Below are positions 32,865 through 44,824 of a DNA stretch of 64,000 bases, piece by piece. The position numbers and the translations under genes are program-made. The notes beneath the pieces are model-generated. The model made no database searches and was not told where the DNA came from. It saw only the letters and a list, made by a program, of their open reading frames with translations. The first letter of the stretch is position 1. Each line of letters starts with the position of its first letter. Source of the DNA: Antitrichia curtipendula (lineage: Eukaryota; Streptophyta; Bryopsida; Hypnales; Leucodontaceae); the NCBI GenBank assembly GCA_951230915.1, contig OX579642.1:6882001-6946000 (forward strand). Direction: 5' to 3'.

Positions 32865-33524
32865 ATGGCGTGGATTCCGTTCGAGCGCAAAGGCGACTAC
32901 GAAGACACTTACTCCCGACACCGTCGCACTCGGAGGCTCATCGCAGGCTGCTGCGTGCTCATCTGCGCCTTGCTAATTTTCGCCATCCTCATACTCGGCA
33001 TCGCCACGCTCATCGCCTACCTCATCCTGCGCCCTCACGCCACCCACTACGAAATCGTGGCCGCCACCGTACCCACGCTGCAAGTCCTGGGCACGTCCCA
33101 GAGCTTGACGGACACCTCCACAATCAACGCCGAATTCATCTACGGCCTGAGAGCGCGAAACCCTAACCGCAAGATGAGCATGGAGTACTCCAAGTTCAAC
33201 TTGCAGACGCTCTTCCTGGGCGTGGACATCGGCCACAGCAGCATAAGCGGCTTCCGCGTCGGGCGTCGGAGCAGCAACACCGTCTCGGTCACGACGTCCG
33301 CTTCGAACGTGGTGGTGAACAACATCGTGGGCAACACGATGCGGAGCGAAATCAACCAGCAATTCGTTACCGTGCAAGTGAAGATCGACACGCGGGCGAG
33401 GGCGCACATCGGCGGCTATACCTCCTTCTGGATGTGGCTGCACGCCATCTGCGACGTCAATGTCACGCCCCCGACCAACTCGGTCGCAGGGAGCTTTGTG
33501 AGTGCCAAGTGTCACAACACATAA
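32865..33524 (+). CDS. NDR1/HIN1-like (NHL) LEA_2-domain membrane protein
   Basis: Intronless, 219 aa. A basic, charged N-terminus (RHRRTRR) is followed by one long hydrophobic segment (about residues 26-57: CCVLICALLIFAILILG...AYLIL), the usual type II membrane anchor. A LEA_2 domain follows (about 75-200) with the family signature GLRARNPNRKMSMEY, a near match to the N-P-N/D motif of NHL proteins, and a C-terminal VAGSFVSAKC strand. NHL proteins sit in the plasma membrane or ER and function in defence or stress responses; which member this is cannot be told. The coding region is GC-rich, which creates long antisense frames (for example 32973-33515 -) that I regard as shadows. Confidence 0.88.
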   Translation: MAWIPFERKGDYEDTYSRHRRTRRLIAGCCVLICALLIFAILILGIATLIAYLILRPHATHYEIVAATVPTLQVLGTSQSLTDTSTINAEFIYGLRARNPNRKMSMEYSKFNLQTLFLGVDIGHSSISGFRVGRRSSNTVSVTTSASNVVVNNIVGNTMRSEINQQFVTVQVKIDTRARAHIGGYTSFWMWLHAICDVNVTPPTNSVAGSFVSAKCHNT

Positions 33525-36500
33525 TAGGCCATCGCCATCGCCCGGTGAGAGCCAGAAACTCCCGTTTAGGGTTTAGAGCTTTCCTCTTCCACTTAGCTTA
33601 CGTCACTCTCTTTTCGAGACTCTCCTGTCACTTTCATTGCCACAATGCGTTTGGAAAGTGCTTTAGACTGATAACCCCATTCTAACTTCAGATAGTTGTG
33701 GATTTAGTTTGTTAAGTCATAGGCTCGAAAACAGTTCAGGCATTAAGAATCGCCCCTATAGAAGTGCCCACAACAGTGCACATGGGATGTAGAAATGCGA
33801 ATGACTTTATGTGGAGAGAACTTGCCAACCCATGTGTGTGATTTTAGGCTATTGAACAGATGACATGGTTCATCATCATGTATGATTTTACTCATAATAA
33901 AGACCTGAATTTGGTGAGGTCTGCAAAATTACTTTGAAATGTCAAAAAATTGCAAAAAACACATTTGAGGCTGAACCTCCTTCTACTAAAATTCTTCTCA
34001 GTTACTCATAGCTTCTTGGATTGATATGAAATTTTAACCACGCAAACTAGACTAGTATGTGCAACTTTTACAAAAAAAATATTAGAAACGGACATTGTAT
34101 GAAGAAGAAACAAGCCGCCAAAGTTCACTGTAATCCAAAAATGTCGGGTTTTAAACTTTGAATTGCTCCCAAACATTCAAAACAATTTGGATTGACATTA
34201 AAATATTACCACAACAACTAGACTTCAAGGAAAACATAATCCAACAATTTTTTTTACTGAAAATTAACATTGGATGAAGGAGATACAAGCCCCCCCAAAG
34301 TTGCAGCCATCAAATGCAGTTTTGTGGACTCAAATTGAACCTGTGAGCTTTGATTGGCTTCCAAAAAATCATTACATCTTATATTGATCTGAAAATTTTA
34401 CCACACAAACTAGAAGAGAGAAATCAAATTTTCCAAATAGTTTTATTGAATTCGGACATCATATGCAAAAGTTACAACATTTTGAATTAGATTTGAAACT
34501 ATGTAAAGAAACCTTGGGGTGTTTAGCAGTTGCAATAAATTTTGATTTACAATCGGGAGTGAATTGAATGGAAACGTATAGTGGATCATTCTTAGAACCA
34601 TTATTTTCATTTAAAGGCATAGTTAGGATCATTCTTAAACTCACTAGCTCCATTCAATGGCATGTTTTGATTTATTATAGTTGCACCTATGAGCATTAAT
34701 AGGGACCTATGCACCTCTGACTTTGAAAAATCATATCTTATTCATTTCAAGTCAAAAATTTTAACTTAAAATTTTCACTACTGTATTCCTCATTTCTCTT
34801 TCTTCCACAAAAATGTAAAAAGACTTTGGATCCACCCATTTGGGTACATAGGTCTTTTTTCCCTTAGATGAGCACTTTCTGAGCCTTCTGCCTTAATGCA
34901 ATAGAGACTAACAATCTCTTTTGTTTATCTAGTACATATCTAGTACATAACATCGACGTTTGTGAGCATGTTGCTACAACAAGTAAGTTTGAAATGAGAA
35001 AAAGAAGAGTAATGGTGGTTTTTTGACCATCGTGAATGAAGACTTTGTTGGAGATAGTTCTACTATCTAAGTCATAACTTAGAATAATTGATTGGTTGTA
35101 TATAGAGTAAGCTTAGAACAATTGATCAAATTTAGTATCAAATTGCGGAGATGACATAGAGAGAACCCCAACTTTTATCACTTTTTAGAAGATTGACATA
35201 AATTAAGAGTTTGTGTATACAAGATTCCATTGTAATGTGTACCAAGCTTTGAGAGTATTATAGGAATTACATATGACATTATGAAGTAGACTATGATATG
35301 AAGTTGACCTTTGATTCAATGCTCTTTACCTCACTAGTAAGGGCCTTCATATTTTCAAGTGTTTTTAACAATTTTAGAAATTTATAGACAATTATAGGGG
35401 TTCTAGAACTAGCTATTTAACTTTCATAATATAAAATCTTAGACAATTTAGGGAATGTGCAGTAGCCCTAGAGTAGATCCACAAATATTATTTGTCTATT
35501 GACACATGGTTGTACAAGATAAGGTTGTTGTAAGGAAGTTTGAGTTTAATAAAAAATTGATGTGTGATGTGTGAAGCCTTGCTACACTTATCAAGTCCCC
35601 CTTTTGTTCTCTTATCACTTTTGTTCATATTGAGTTAGTGTTGAAGGAGTTTTTTTGAACAACAATGATAATTATCCTACATTCTCATATTCAATCAACT
35701 TTTTTTACTTACCAACTCCAATTATTGTCTATCTTTATGCAAGATTTGAAATTTTATTGCAAATTTGGTCAGTTTTGTCTTATAGTTTCAAAATTCAGTT
35801 TTTTTTCAAAGCACAATATATTAAGATATGAGCATCCATTATCAACTCTTCCAAAATATCATCATATAAACAATGAGTATCAATGAGGAAAGAATGCATG
35901 GTAAATCATGAATCAAGGAACCAATCGGGAGAAGTCGTTGAACATATATTACAATATAATTTACCATTGAAGTACTCACTATACATTTTTGAGTATGGAA
36001 AGAGGCCTTTAATTTTTGGATGTCATATTGTTAATTATAAATGTTCTATTAAGATTAATTTTAAAAATGAATATTTTTCCATTCTTTGGGTGAAGTTTTA
36101 TACTTTCACTTTACGATCTCTTTTCTTCTAATTGCAAAATCACACACATTATTAAATTCCAATAAGATTTTGCCGAACATTAATAAATGATAACCCATAA
36201 CATTGCTAACCAACCTTAGAGATGGGGTTAATCTATCCCTAGCCTTTAGGAATGAATTTAGTTTAATTTGTAGGAAATCATTGATTGGTTGTGAAGTTGC
36301 AATGCTAGGAGGTTTCACTCTCTCATAAACAAAAAGGCCCCCCAACATTGATTCATAATATTTTGTCCAGGGAGCTCATTCCATGAATATAGAATAACGT
36401 TTGAAAATTCGTAATATATTCATACGGTATAAAAAAATACATTTTGAGAGAATCTAGAATCCCCTTGTGACTACCAACAAGATCCAACAAAAAATTCTTC

Positions 36501-36700
36501 AATATAATAATGGGACCATGCTTAATTGCTTATTTGTGCAATTTTAGATGTAGATATTCACCATGCAGATTGGTAGGCGTGATGAATGCTGGATGTGACG
36601 TGGATGAGAAGCTATAGAAGGAATCCGAGGTGGCGAAAGTTACCGCCTATAGCCAGTAGGTCTTTCAAACTGCCCCAAACTCCCGCCATTTTTTCCAAAG
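33525..36700. other. Intergenic, mostly AT-rich
   Basis: No gene supported. 33530-33720 is probably the 3' UTR of the LEA_2 gene. 34018-34480 holds a degenerate tandem repeat (listed separately). 34700-36590 is AT-rich without structure I recognise. GC rises at 36600, towards the helicase gene leader. Confidence 0.45.
34018..34480 (+). repeat. Three degenerate copies of a 170-190 bp repeat
   Basis: Units start near 34018, 34190 and 34381. Each opens with a ggattgatatgaaattttaccac-like phrase, continues with caaactagac, and ends with ggacattgtatgaa...aaagtta-like text. The family resembles the 180-bp units at 53.7-54.5 kb in the same orientation. Divergence is high, so the unit boundaries are approximate. 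Confidence 0.5.
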
Positions 36701-36856
36701 AGAGTATCATCAACTCACCAGAGACTCCCGCGCCCCGCTCTTCCATCCCATTCCTTTCTTAGGGTTTCTCGTTCTAAGCGCAAAGGTGTTGCAATTGCCG
36801 CAATCGAGCCACTGCTGGTGTGGTCGAAGACGCCGCGCTCGAATTTCATGATGCAG

Positions 36857-36990
36857 GTGTTTGAGTAGGGCTGAGATTTCAGAATTTGACGACCTGTGAT
36901 ACGATTGAGAGGTTCGGCGACGTGTTTGAGTAGGCTCTGAGATTTCAGAATTTGACGACCTGTGACAAGATTGAGAGGGTTCGGCGATGT
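36857..36990 (+). repeat. 65-67 bp tandem duplication in the helicase gene leader
   Basis: gtgtttgagtagg followed by ctgagatttcagaatttgac begins at 36857 and again at 36922, with a third partial start at 36989. It lies about 0.6 kb upstream of the helicase start, in probable 5' UTR or promoter. Confidence 0.85.
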
Positions 36991-37517
36991 GTTTTTGATT
37001 GTGGCCGACGTTATATCCGTGTATGGAAATATGAGTAGCCATGGTGCCAGAGAGATGTAGCGTGTTGTAGGATTTGTTTTACAGGATTGTTCTGGCTTGA
37101 ATTATTGTGGGTAGGTCAGTGCAGGGTATGTGCTGCGGATAATTAGAATTCTGGAGGAAACTAACATGCATGTTTTTTCGTGCGTCGTGGATTTGTAACG
37201 GAAGTGGAATTGTTACCGTTTGAGAGATTAGTGCAGGATTTTGGGAGGTTTCTGATTTGGTTAGAATTTTTGTTGTTACATTGGAAGAGTGGCTTTGGAT
37301 GAGAGTGTGCTTTGCGTCTGCTCTTTGATTGCGTGATATTTAGACTGAAGCATTATGCTCAATCCGACAATGCCTGCGAGAACTTGAATTCTTAGCACAG
37401 TTAGGTGACATATGTGCAACGTGAACTCGAACTTCTTATTTCCGATAGGTTAAGATCAAAACCAAGTAATTGCCGATCTATTCCCGGGGACCCGCTGTGC
37501 CTTCGATTGACGTAACC

Positions 37518-40500
37518 ATGAGGAATGTCATCGTACTTGACGACGACGACGAATTTACGGAGTCAAAGTCGCAAGTTCAGCGTGGTCTCTCAGAAGTGCA
37601 GAAGTCTCGCATGGTGCAACAGAAGCAGCTAGCGTTGGCGCGACTGCAAGCCAGGAAACTGCAACAAACGCAGCTTCCCGACAATACCACGGCACTACCA
37701 CAACAGACCTATCCGGCCCCAGCTGAGCTAGGAAGCAAATCATGGACTGGAGATTTCAAGGTGGTAGCGAGCACCAGTACGAGCAAGGGGTGGAGGTCAG
37801 GACCATCGTCAGAAAACTGGGAGCATTTTCGACTTCCGAATGAGGAATACCACGATCCTCCAAGCTCTGGACTGAGTTCCCATTCCACATCACGAAATGC
37901 TGATGTTCGCTGGGACGACATAATCAATGATCCAAGTAGTCGTGCAAGCTCGGATGGAAGCACGAGGGTTGTACCCAACCGAAATCAGGGGTGTTGGGAC
38001 GCGGATTTTGATCGGGATACACAGGATGTTTCAGGGTCATCAAGTCTCCAACAGAATTCCGCGCATGTGCCAACAGAGGTTGTAGGAGAGTGGAAGTCGG
38101 TTCGGAAGAGGCCAGCTCCTGGGAGCAGCTTTGGCATACAAATGACTGCGTCCTCCGGTCACTTCAAACCTTCATCTGAGCCCGAGATCTGGCAGATATT
38201 TAAAAGTCCAAAGACATCACCAGATGTAACACGTTTCGAAAATCAAATTCCAGGTATCGAAATTGAATACAAATGCGAGGATTGAATTATTTTTCTGGCA
38301 TGTTTCAGGCAGATTGTTGCCCGTTTGGTGGATACATACAAATGCGAGGATCTCTGGATCTCCGATTTTCCACGACTGTTTTTCTCATATGTCATTATTA
38401 TGCAGGGTACGGTTCATCAAACTCCAATCGGTTTCAAGAACCTGTGTCGCTGCAGCCGCCAATGCGCCGAATGGATCTGCCGAAATCAAATGCCGTTATT
38501 GGTTAATCTCAAACTCGATGCCTTCAGTTATATCTTTGCACGACAAGAGTAGGCTGCACATCTATATGTTTCTGCATTTTGGAGATGACGTTAGTTAAAG
38601 CAGTCTCTTCAAAATTCAACTACAAAGTTCGCCTTCCATACATCACAGATGCGGAATCTCATTTCTGGACGATGTTGTTGGGTTGGTTTTAGAGGAGTCC
38701 CGGATTACATTGCCTACACCACTACCGAAGGAAAAGCCGGTTCCCTCTAAGCAGCAGATGGAAGTTCTGAAGGCTATTGCTCAGCAGAAGTCCGTCTTTG
38801 TTACTGGATCCGCTGGAACAGGAAAATCCTTCATTGTGGAGGATGCATTGCAGATACTACGTGGAATCCATGGAGAAGAGGCCGTCTTTGTGACTGCATC
38901 GACGGGATTAGCAGCATGTGCAATCGGAGGAACAACGCTTCATTCATTTTCAGGAGTTGGAATCGGCGTCAATGAGACCAAAGAACAACTTTCAGAAAAG
39001 GTTAGCAGAGGAATATCTATACTCGATGCTTTTGTTGAAGAAGTGGAATTGGCCCACTCATCCACTTTACATTTTTTCCTATCACGCTAACGTTGAGGTC
39101 GTCGTAGGATGTGTTAGTAACTTGTACGGTTTTTTAATTTTCATAAAACTGAGGGCCTACATCACGCCTTTGAATTGAATGTTGACATGTATTCGCTGTG
39201 CTCTCGTTGTAGTTCATCCAAGCTCTTGCTGTTATGCGTTAATTTTTTTCTACATTTATAGTGTGGGCACTTCCTAAGTAATTATGGTTTTCATCGTCGA
39301 GATATACACTGTTATACGTGTGGTAGTTTAAACTGACAATGATAAATTTGTGCATGAAGATAAAGAAGAAGAGGGAAGTTAAGGCTCGGTGGAATAAAGC
39401 ACGGGCTCTTATCATCGATGAGATCAGTATGATAGATGGCGAGCTTTTTGACAAGCTTGAATACATCGCAAGAAGTTTGAAGGGGAGGGCCAAAGGGCCA
39501 GGTCAGGTGTGGGGAGGTCTTCAGCTGATTGTCACTGGTGACTTCTTCCAGCTGGAACCTGTAAAGCCTAGTAATCCTCAGAAGTATTTCGCATTTCAGG
39601 CCGACTGCTGGCGCAAAAGTTTTGACGTGCAAGTGGAGTTAACCCATGTTTTCCGGCAATCAGATATGGAGTTTGTGAATATGTTGAATGAGATCCGTCG
39701 TGGAGTGTGTTCCTCTTCGACTCTACATCGTCTAATGCAATGCCAAGGCCCTTCAGAGGGTGCATCAAATGGAATTGAGATGACAAGATTGTATCCCCAT
39801 CAAATGGATGTCCACCGGGAAAACGATCAAAACTTGAGATCCATAGGAGGGAATATGATTGTATATAAAGCTAAAGATGAAGCTCACAGCGATTTTGCCT
39901 TAAGGCAATTGGATAACCTGCGAGCAGCTGCTGTACAACATCTCTGTGTGGGAGCTCAGGTATTTGTTATTTCTACAACCCAGAACTGGAAGGCTGGTTG
40001 AACTCCTTGAAGTAAAGTGACTTTGGCATCAGTTCTAGATAGGATGAGGAAAGTCTGTTCTGTTTTTGATGTTCCTAAGGGGGACATCCATCTCCAATGA
40101 AACCTTCAAATATACTATTCTTTGGGTTGAAGGTCAGACCATCATAGATCTTCTCGATTTTAGAATCATTGTCAGAAATAGGTATGCTCACCTTCGCGAA
40201 GACGTGGACAAGATATGAAGGTACAAATAGCAAATCTTATTTTCCAGTTCCTTGTTTCGAAAGCTACTGTACGCATGAAGAGTTGAATGTTTCTCCATAA
40301 CTGTGCAGGTGATACTCTTGAAGAATCTTGAGATGGGTGTTGGGCTTGTGAATGGAGCAAGGGGTGTAGTGGTTGGGTTTTCTGTACCTGGTGATCCTGC
40401 AGCTGCTGAGTACCTGAGGTTTTCCAAATTAAGCGACCCGCCTGGCCAATGGCCTATTATTCGCTTCGCTTGTGATGGTCTTGAGAGGTTGGTGGGGCCC

Positions 40501-41027
40501 GAAAGCTGGAGTGTCTTTGATGGTGACAAAGAAATTGCCAAGAGAGTTCAGGTCAGTGCCATCGCAGGGCATTTATGAGCTTCCCATTATTACTTCTTTC
40601 CGAGTTACATATTTCGTCCTGGCGGATTGCTGTATATAATGAATCATTTTGTGCGCTCAGGACCGAATCACTATGTTTCCGGCGTCTGGGGTGTTTTCGT
40701 CATTTGGAATCATCACGCAGGACCTAGAATTCAAAACTGATTACCTGACCTTTATTATGTGTCTGTCCGCAGATTCCCCTGATGCTGGGTTGGGCTCTTA
40801 GTGTACACAAGTGCCAAGGTATGACACTTGACCGTGTGGAGACCAATCTCTCCAAGGCCTTCGGTCATGGTATGGTCTACGTGGCTCTTTCTCGCGTGAA
40901 GTCTCTTCAGGGCCTGCGTCTCGTTGGTTTCGATCCATCCAAGATCAAGGTTCTTCCTGTGGTTGCCAGATTCTACGAAGGGCTGAACAGAAGTACCGAG
41001 TTGAACTACGAAATGGATGATTTTTGA
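37518..41027 (+). CDS. PIF1: PIF1-family 5'-3' DNA helicase
   Basis: Exons: 37518-38253, 38406-38501, 38693-39000, 39360-39959, 40309-40551, 40773-41027; 2238 bp, 745 aa. Start: the frame is open from 37470, but the first ATG in it is 37518 (aaccATGagg). Residues 1-280 are a non-conserved, Ser/Gln-rich extension with an acidic LDDDDEF near the start and two Gln-rich stretches. The helicase core has Walker A GSAGTGKS (about 318-325), TASTGLAA, GGTTLHSFSG, Walker B LIIDEISM (about 397-404), VTGDFFQLEP, RLYPHQMDVHREN, GLVNGARGVV, SVHKCQGMTL and VYVALSRV. All are PIF1 motifs. PIF1 helicases unwind DNA and G-quadruplexes in nuclear and organellar genome maintenance. No clear targeting peptide is seen. 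The acceptor at 38693 is the least certain junction (an alternative at 38649 would need a different upstream exon). Convergent with the SIL1-like gene. Confidence 0.92.
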
Positions 41028-41779
41028 TAGCATTTTGTATACTCAAGCCTTCTTTTAGCAAGTATTGTAAATTATCTCAACGTCCTTCCGATTTAGATGT
41101 ATCTAAAAAGACTTCGGCTCAGGTCATCAGGCACATAGTTTCTTAACCCATTGTAAGGGCCAGGACACTGATCTCGAAGATCTTCCCAATGATAGTAGAA
41201 CTGACGAAAGCTATTAGATTTTGTACTCTCTTCGAGAAAAGTCGATTTTGATAGGTCACCAGCATTCTGATCATGGATGAGTGTATTGAGCAGAAAAAGT
41301 GAGGACGAATCATATTGATGCCCAATATCTGTGTACATTACATTCGTTGCAGTTCATTGGACTTTATTCCTAATTGAGCAACAAACATAGCTGATAAGAA
41401 GCAACTGTTCCTTCAGTATAAGGAAAGGAACGAAACTCATTCCCGTGGCTCTCTACTTTTCGTAGTGATTACCATTACCGTACAACAGTGTTCTAAATAT
41501 GTTTTTATTTGGGCTGGTGTGGAGACTGGCGATCACAAGGGAGTATCTTCGACTGATAAAAAGCAGACTGCACTAGGAGTAGAAGTACGCAGCTATTACA
41601 GGTCATGCATTTTGGATGGTACATGCATTGTAAGTGGGTGGCATCAGTAAAGGACCCTACAGTAATCAGTTTTCCGAACTGTATCACTAACTTCATATTG
41701 CTTGGAAGCACGTCCATTTTAAATGCTTAGAGACAGGACGAAGGCACCTGGATTGTATCATAATATTATTATTTACAAA
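41028..41779. other. Convergent 3' region between helicase and SIL1-like genes
   Basis: No gene. Contains an exact 27-bp copy (41668-41694) of a stretch from the last SIL1-like exon (41966-41992), in the same orientation. Both 3' UTRs must lie here. Confidence 0.6.
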
Positions 41780-44700
41780 TTACAATTCATCCCTGAAGCT
41801 CTCTGCGCTTGAAGGGTCCTTAAAATTTGAGATGGAATCGACAACTTGCTGTCGCAAAACCTCTAAATCCCTGGCGAAGTCCGCTTGGTCTTCATTCTCT
41901 TGCAGCTCATGCAGTTGCAGCCTTATTTTCTCTAAGATGTCTGCTACTCTGCATTCTTTAACTAAAGTTTTCCGAACTGTATCACTAACTTCGCTAAGGG
42001 TCCTGACAGCCATCATTGCCTGCACATCAGAAGCAGTCTTGTAATGAGTACTTATGTTTAAGTCTGACAAGGAATCAAACAGTAGACACCAAAGATATCT
42101 CTGGGAGGATGAAACAGCTTCCAAATATAATTAACACGAAAACAAAGCATAGTGGCATCATTATAAACCGTAAATGACAAAATTGCCAAAAAGTTTGGTG
42201 TTTCTTAATCTAAAGGAGTTGCAATGAGTTATTTAGATGCTTCAAGAAAGGTAGAAAAATATATCAATAGAAAGAAAAAACCATGCCCTAACTTTTTCAA
42301 TGGTGGAAAGGACTTGCACAGCTTTCAAACTGAATTTTCTATTTCTACTTCAGGTACAGAGGGGTTGAAAAAGCAGAAGCTGACCTTCTCTTGAGTATCC
42401 ATATCTGAAGATTCCATCAAATTCACAACGGCTTTCAGAAGTCTTTCATTGAACAAATTCACCGAGTCGGGAATAGTCGTTGACTTCTTTATAACGGCAT
42501 CGAGCTGTCCTCCACGCAAATGCCGACTCTGTTCAGCCAAATCAGCTAGCAAAAACAGCGACTTCCTCCGCAGTCGAAGATCCACAGAGGATGCTACAAA
42601 TAATCTCTGCAGTTCCAAAAGTGCTCGTCAAAAACCTGAGCCTCATGCTTATTACTAAAACTTTCTTCGAAACTCTAGACTTCAGGATTCACAAACCTCA
42701 GATAAGGTGCTGCAGGTGCCCAGAAACGTCAAGGACTTGGATGAGAAAGTTATGGCCAGTCAAATTTGAACTCTGAATTTTTCCAGAATTTGCAATTCGT
42801 ATCCTTTAGAGGGTAAAAGTGAGCAAGCAAGCAACAACCCGCAAAATTGAGTATGGTATCCTATCCTTGCGAGAAAAAGGTGTGTGTTTCGAGATTTTAC
42901 CTCCAATAGCCCAGCGCCGCCCTCGAAGTAAAACTCTTCCTGTGCTAGAGGGAAGTTGCGGATCACAGCTGATACAGCATACAATGCTTTCACAGCCTCC
43001 TCAGAAGAGCTTGATTCCACCATCTCCATCAACCTTGGCAACCCTTTGTGCTGCAAAATCTGCAAAACCGAAACAGGATGTCATTATGAATCCGAGAAAC
43101 TTCAATGCTTCGAAGCTAGTCTCAAATTTGTCCCAAGTTTACTTTTGAAAGATTCCTAAATTCTGCAAATCATAAGAACGCAACCAGACCTGTTTTTGTA
43201 CAACCAAGTTGTTTTGACAAGCCTTTCCAAGTACCCAAGCCGCGGTTGTACGAAGCTCCTCCTCAGGACTGTCCAACTCCGCAATGATAGGCTGTAACCC
43301 ACCGAGCTTGTCCAAATCTGCCACGTCTTCAGCCACGGAGGTTGGTAACGCGGATGCTGTTCACTTAAACAACAAAATCCTAGAAGTTCTGACTTGGAAA
43401 CACCGAGGTCAAGAAGCTCGTGAACCCTAAAGGATCAAGGATTCATGGTTTTCAAAAATGACCAATTTGATTGATCATACTGTGAAAAATATAATTCCCA
43501 TACGAAGCAAAATTTCATGTCCTTAAAATTAGTGAAGAACATTGCATATATAGATCAATAACAAAATAAATATGAACCAAAAAATTCCCTGTATGACCTA
43601 CTTAAAACCGATAAGAAAAACAAGAGGTTCAGTGTGGTCCTTTAGGGGTTAAGAGCATACAAACTCACCATTAGCATTGTCAATTGGCTCCACCAGAATA
43701 AGCAACTCTTGAAGTGCTCTTTGTCTATCTTCGGTTGAAAGTGTTGAGTTATGAAGATCTGCGATGGCTATTTTCATAAGCTCCGCATCAGAGGGTACGT
43801 GTAGTCTCTCCATCAATTCCTAAACGCACATCAAGCACTGCTTCATTAACAATAACCTTCCAGGGGATCTAAGATGACGAGTTACATGAAAATCCGCTAA
43901 CCTTGTCGAAGTTTTGACATGTCCAAAATCGAACCTCAAAACACACCGGGTGAAATGGTTAAATACGTGACTGCAAATATGTACCAAGTTGAAAATGGCC
44001 TTGATATAATCTCAAAAAATGAATCGCCGTAGAATTGAAAAGCTAAGATAGAGACCTTAATATCTTTACGCCGATTCTCCAATTCCTCTGGAGACAATCG
44101 ATTCGCAACTTTTGCTGCCACCTTCAGCTTCTCTGGATCTGAATGCCCTGTTGCAATAACACCACAGCACCCTCAGTTATCCATGCTTGATTGAACCCAC
44201 AACTCGCAAAATCCAGCCGAATTCGCTTACAAGCCCATACACTCAAATCAATTCTATAATGACCGGATACACTACACGAGGGCCTCTATCTGGAGAAAAA
44301 AACGATAATACAGTGGCCTACAAATGCGCAAACAAGTCCAAACCACAACAAGTCCAAACCACACAAAGCTATAGTATTTCTATTGCTAGACATACGTTAC
44401 CCATCAAACCAAACAGCACGATATGAAAGCACGCTACACAGCTACTAAATCATAACCCGATCACTGTTACTTATAAAAAGAGTAAGATTTTCAAGGAGTC
44501 AGAAAATCAACGAGAGCACCATATGTGAGCGGCATTCAAGAGGTGCAGATTCGTTGGCATACCAATTGCCCAATGGAGTATGGACTCCATGGAACTGAAC
44601 TCCTGGTCAGCTTCTGCCTGATCAACAAGAGCAATTTCCTCCTCTTGCTGCTCAAGTTCATCGACATCCATTGTTGTCACCCACGCTACGCCACTCGAGG

Positions 44701-44824
44701 TCATGTTGATGGATTCCAGGTCGGAATTTTCCGACAATGAAGCCACCATCACAATCAACGCCAAAACACACACCACTGCGAGCGACCACCTAAAACAACG
44801 CACATTGCTCTCAACCTTCCCCAT
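41780..44824 (-). CDS. SIL1: ER-luminal Hsp70 nucleotide-exchange factor, SIL1/Fes1 type (armadillo repeats)
   Basis: Exons in transcript order: 44824-44563, 44147-44056, 43819-43669, 43317-43190, 43059-42901, 42606-42385, 42019-41780; 1254 bp, 417 aa. All introns are GT-AG and frames match. The frame extends upstream of the chosen ATG only through a GTG and a likely UTR acceptor. Residues 1-32 form a signal peptide (hydrophobic WSLAVVCVLALIVMVAS). The Fes1/HspBP1 block follows: HWAIGHSDPEKL, SPEELENRRKDIKELME, PSDAELMKIAI, ELLILVEPIDNANDL, AAWVLGKACQNN, EEAVKALYAVSAVIRN, DLRLRRKSLFLLADLAEQ. The protein ends SFRDEL; RDEL is a KDEL-type ER-retrieval signal. Signal peptide plus RDEL place it in the ER lumen, where such factors exchange nucleotide on BiP. 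Cytosolic Fes1A-type proteins lack both. Confidence 0.92.

Noticed and set aside
32973..33515. 180-codon minus-strand frame
   Set aside because: Antisense of the GC-rich LEA_2 coding exon.
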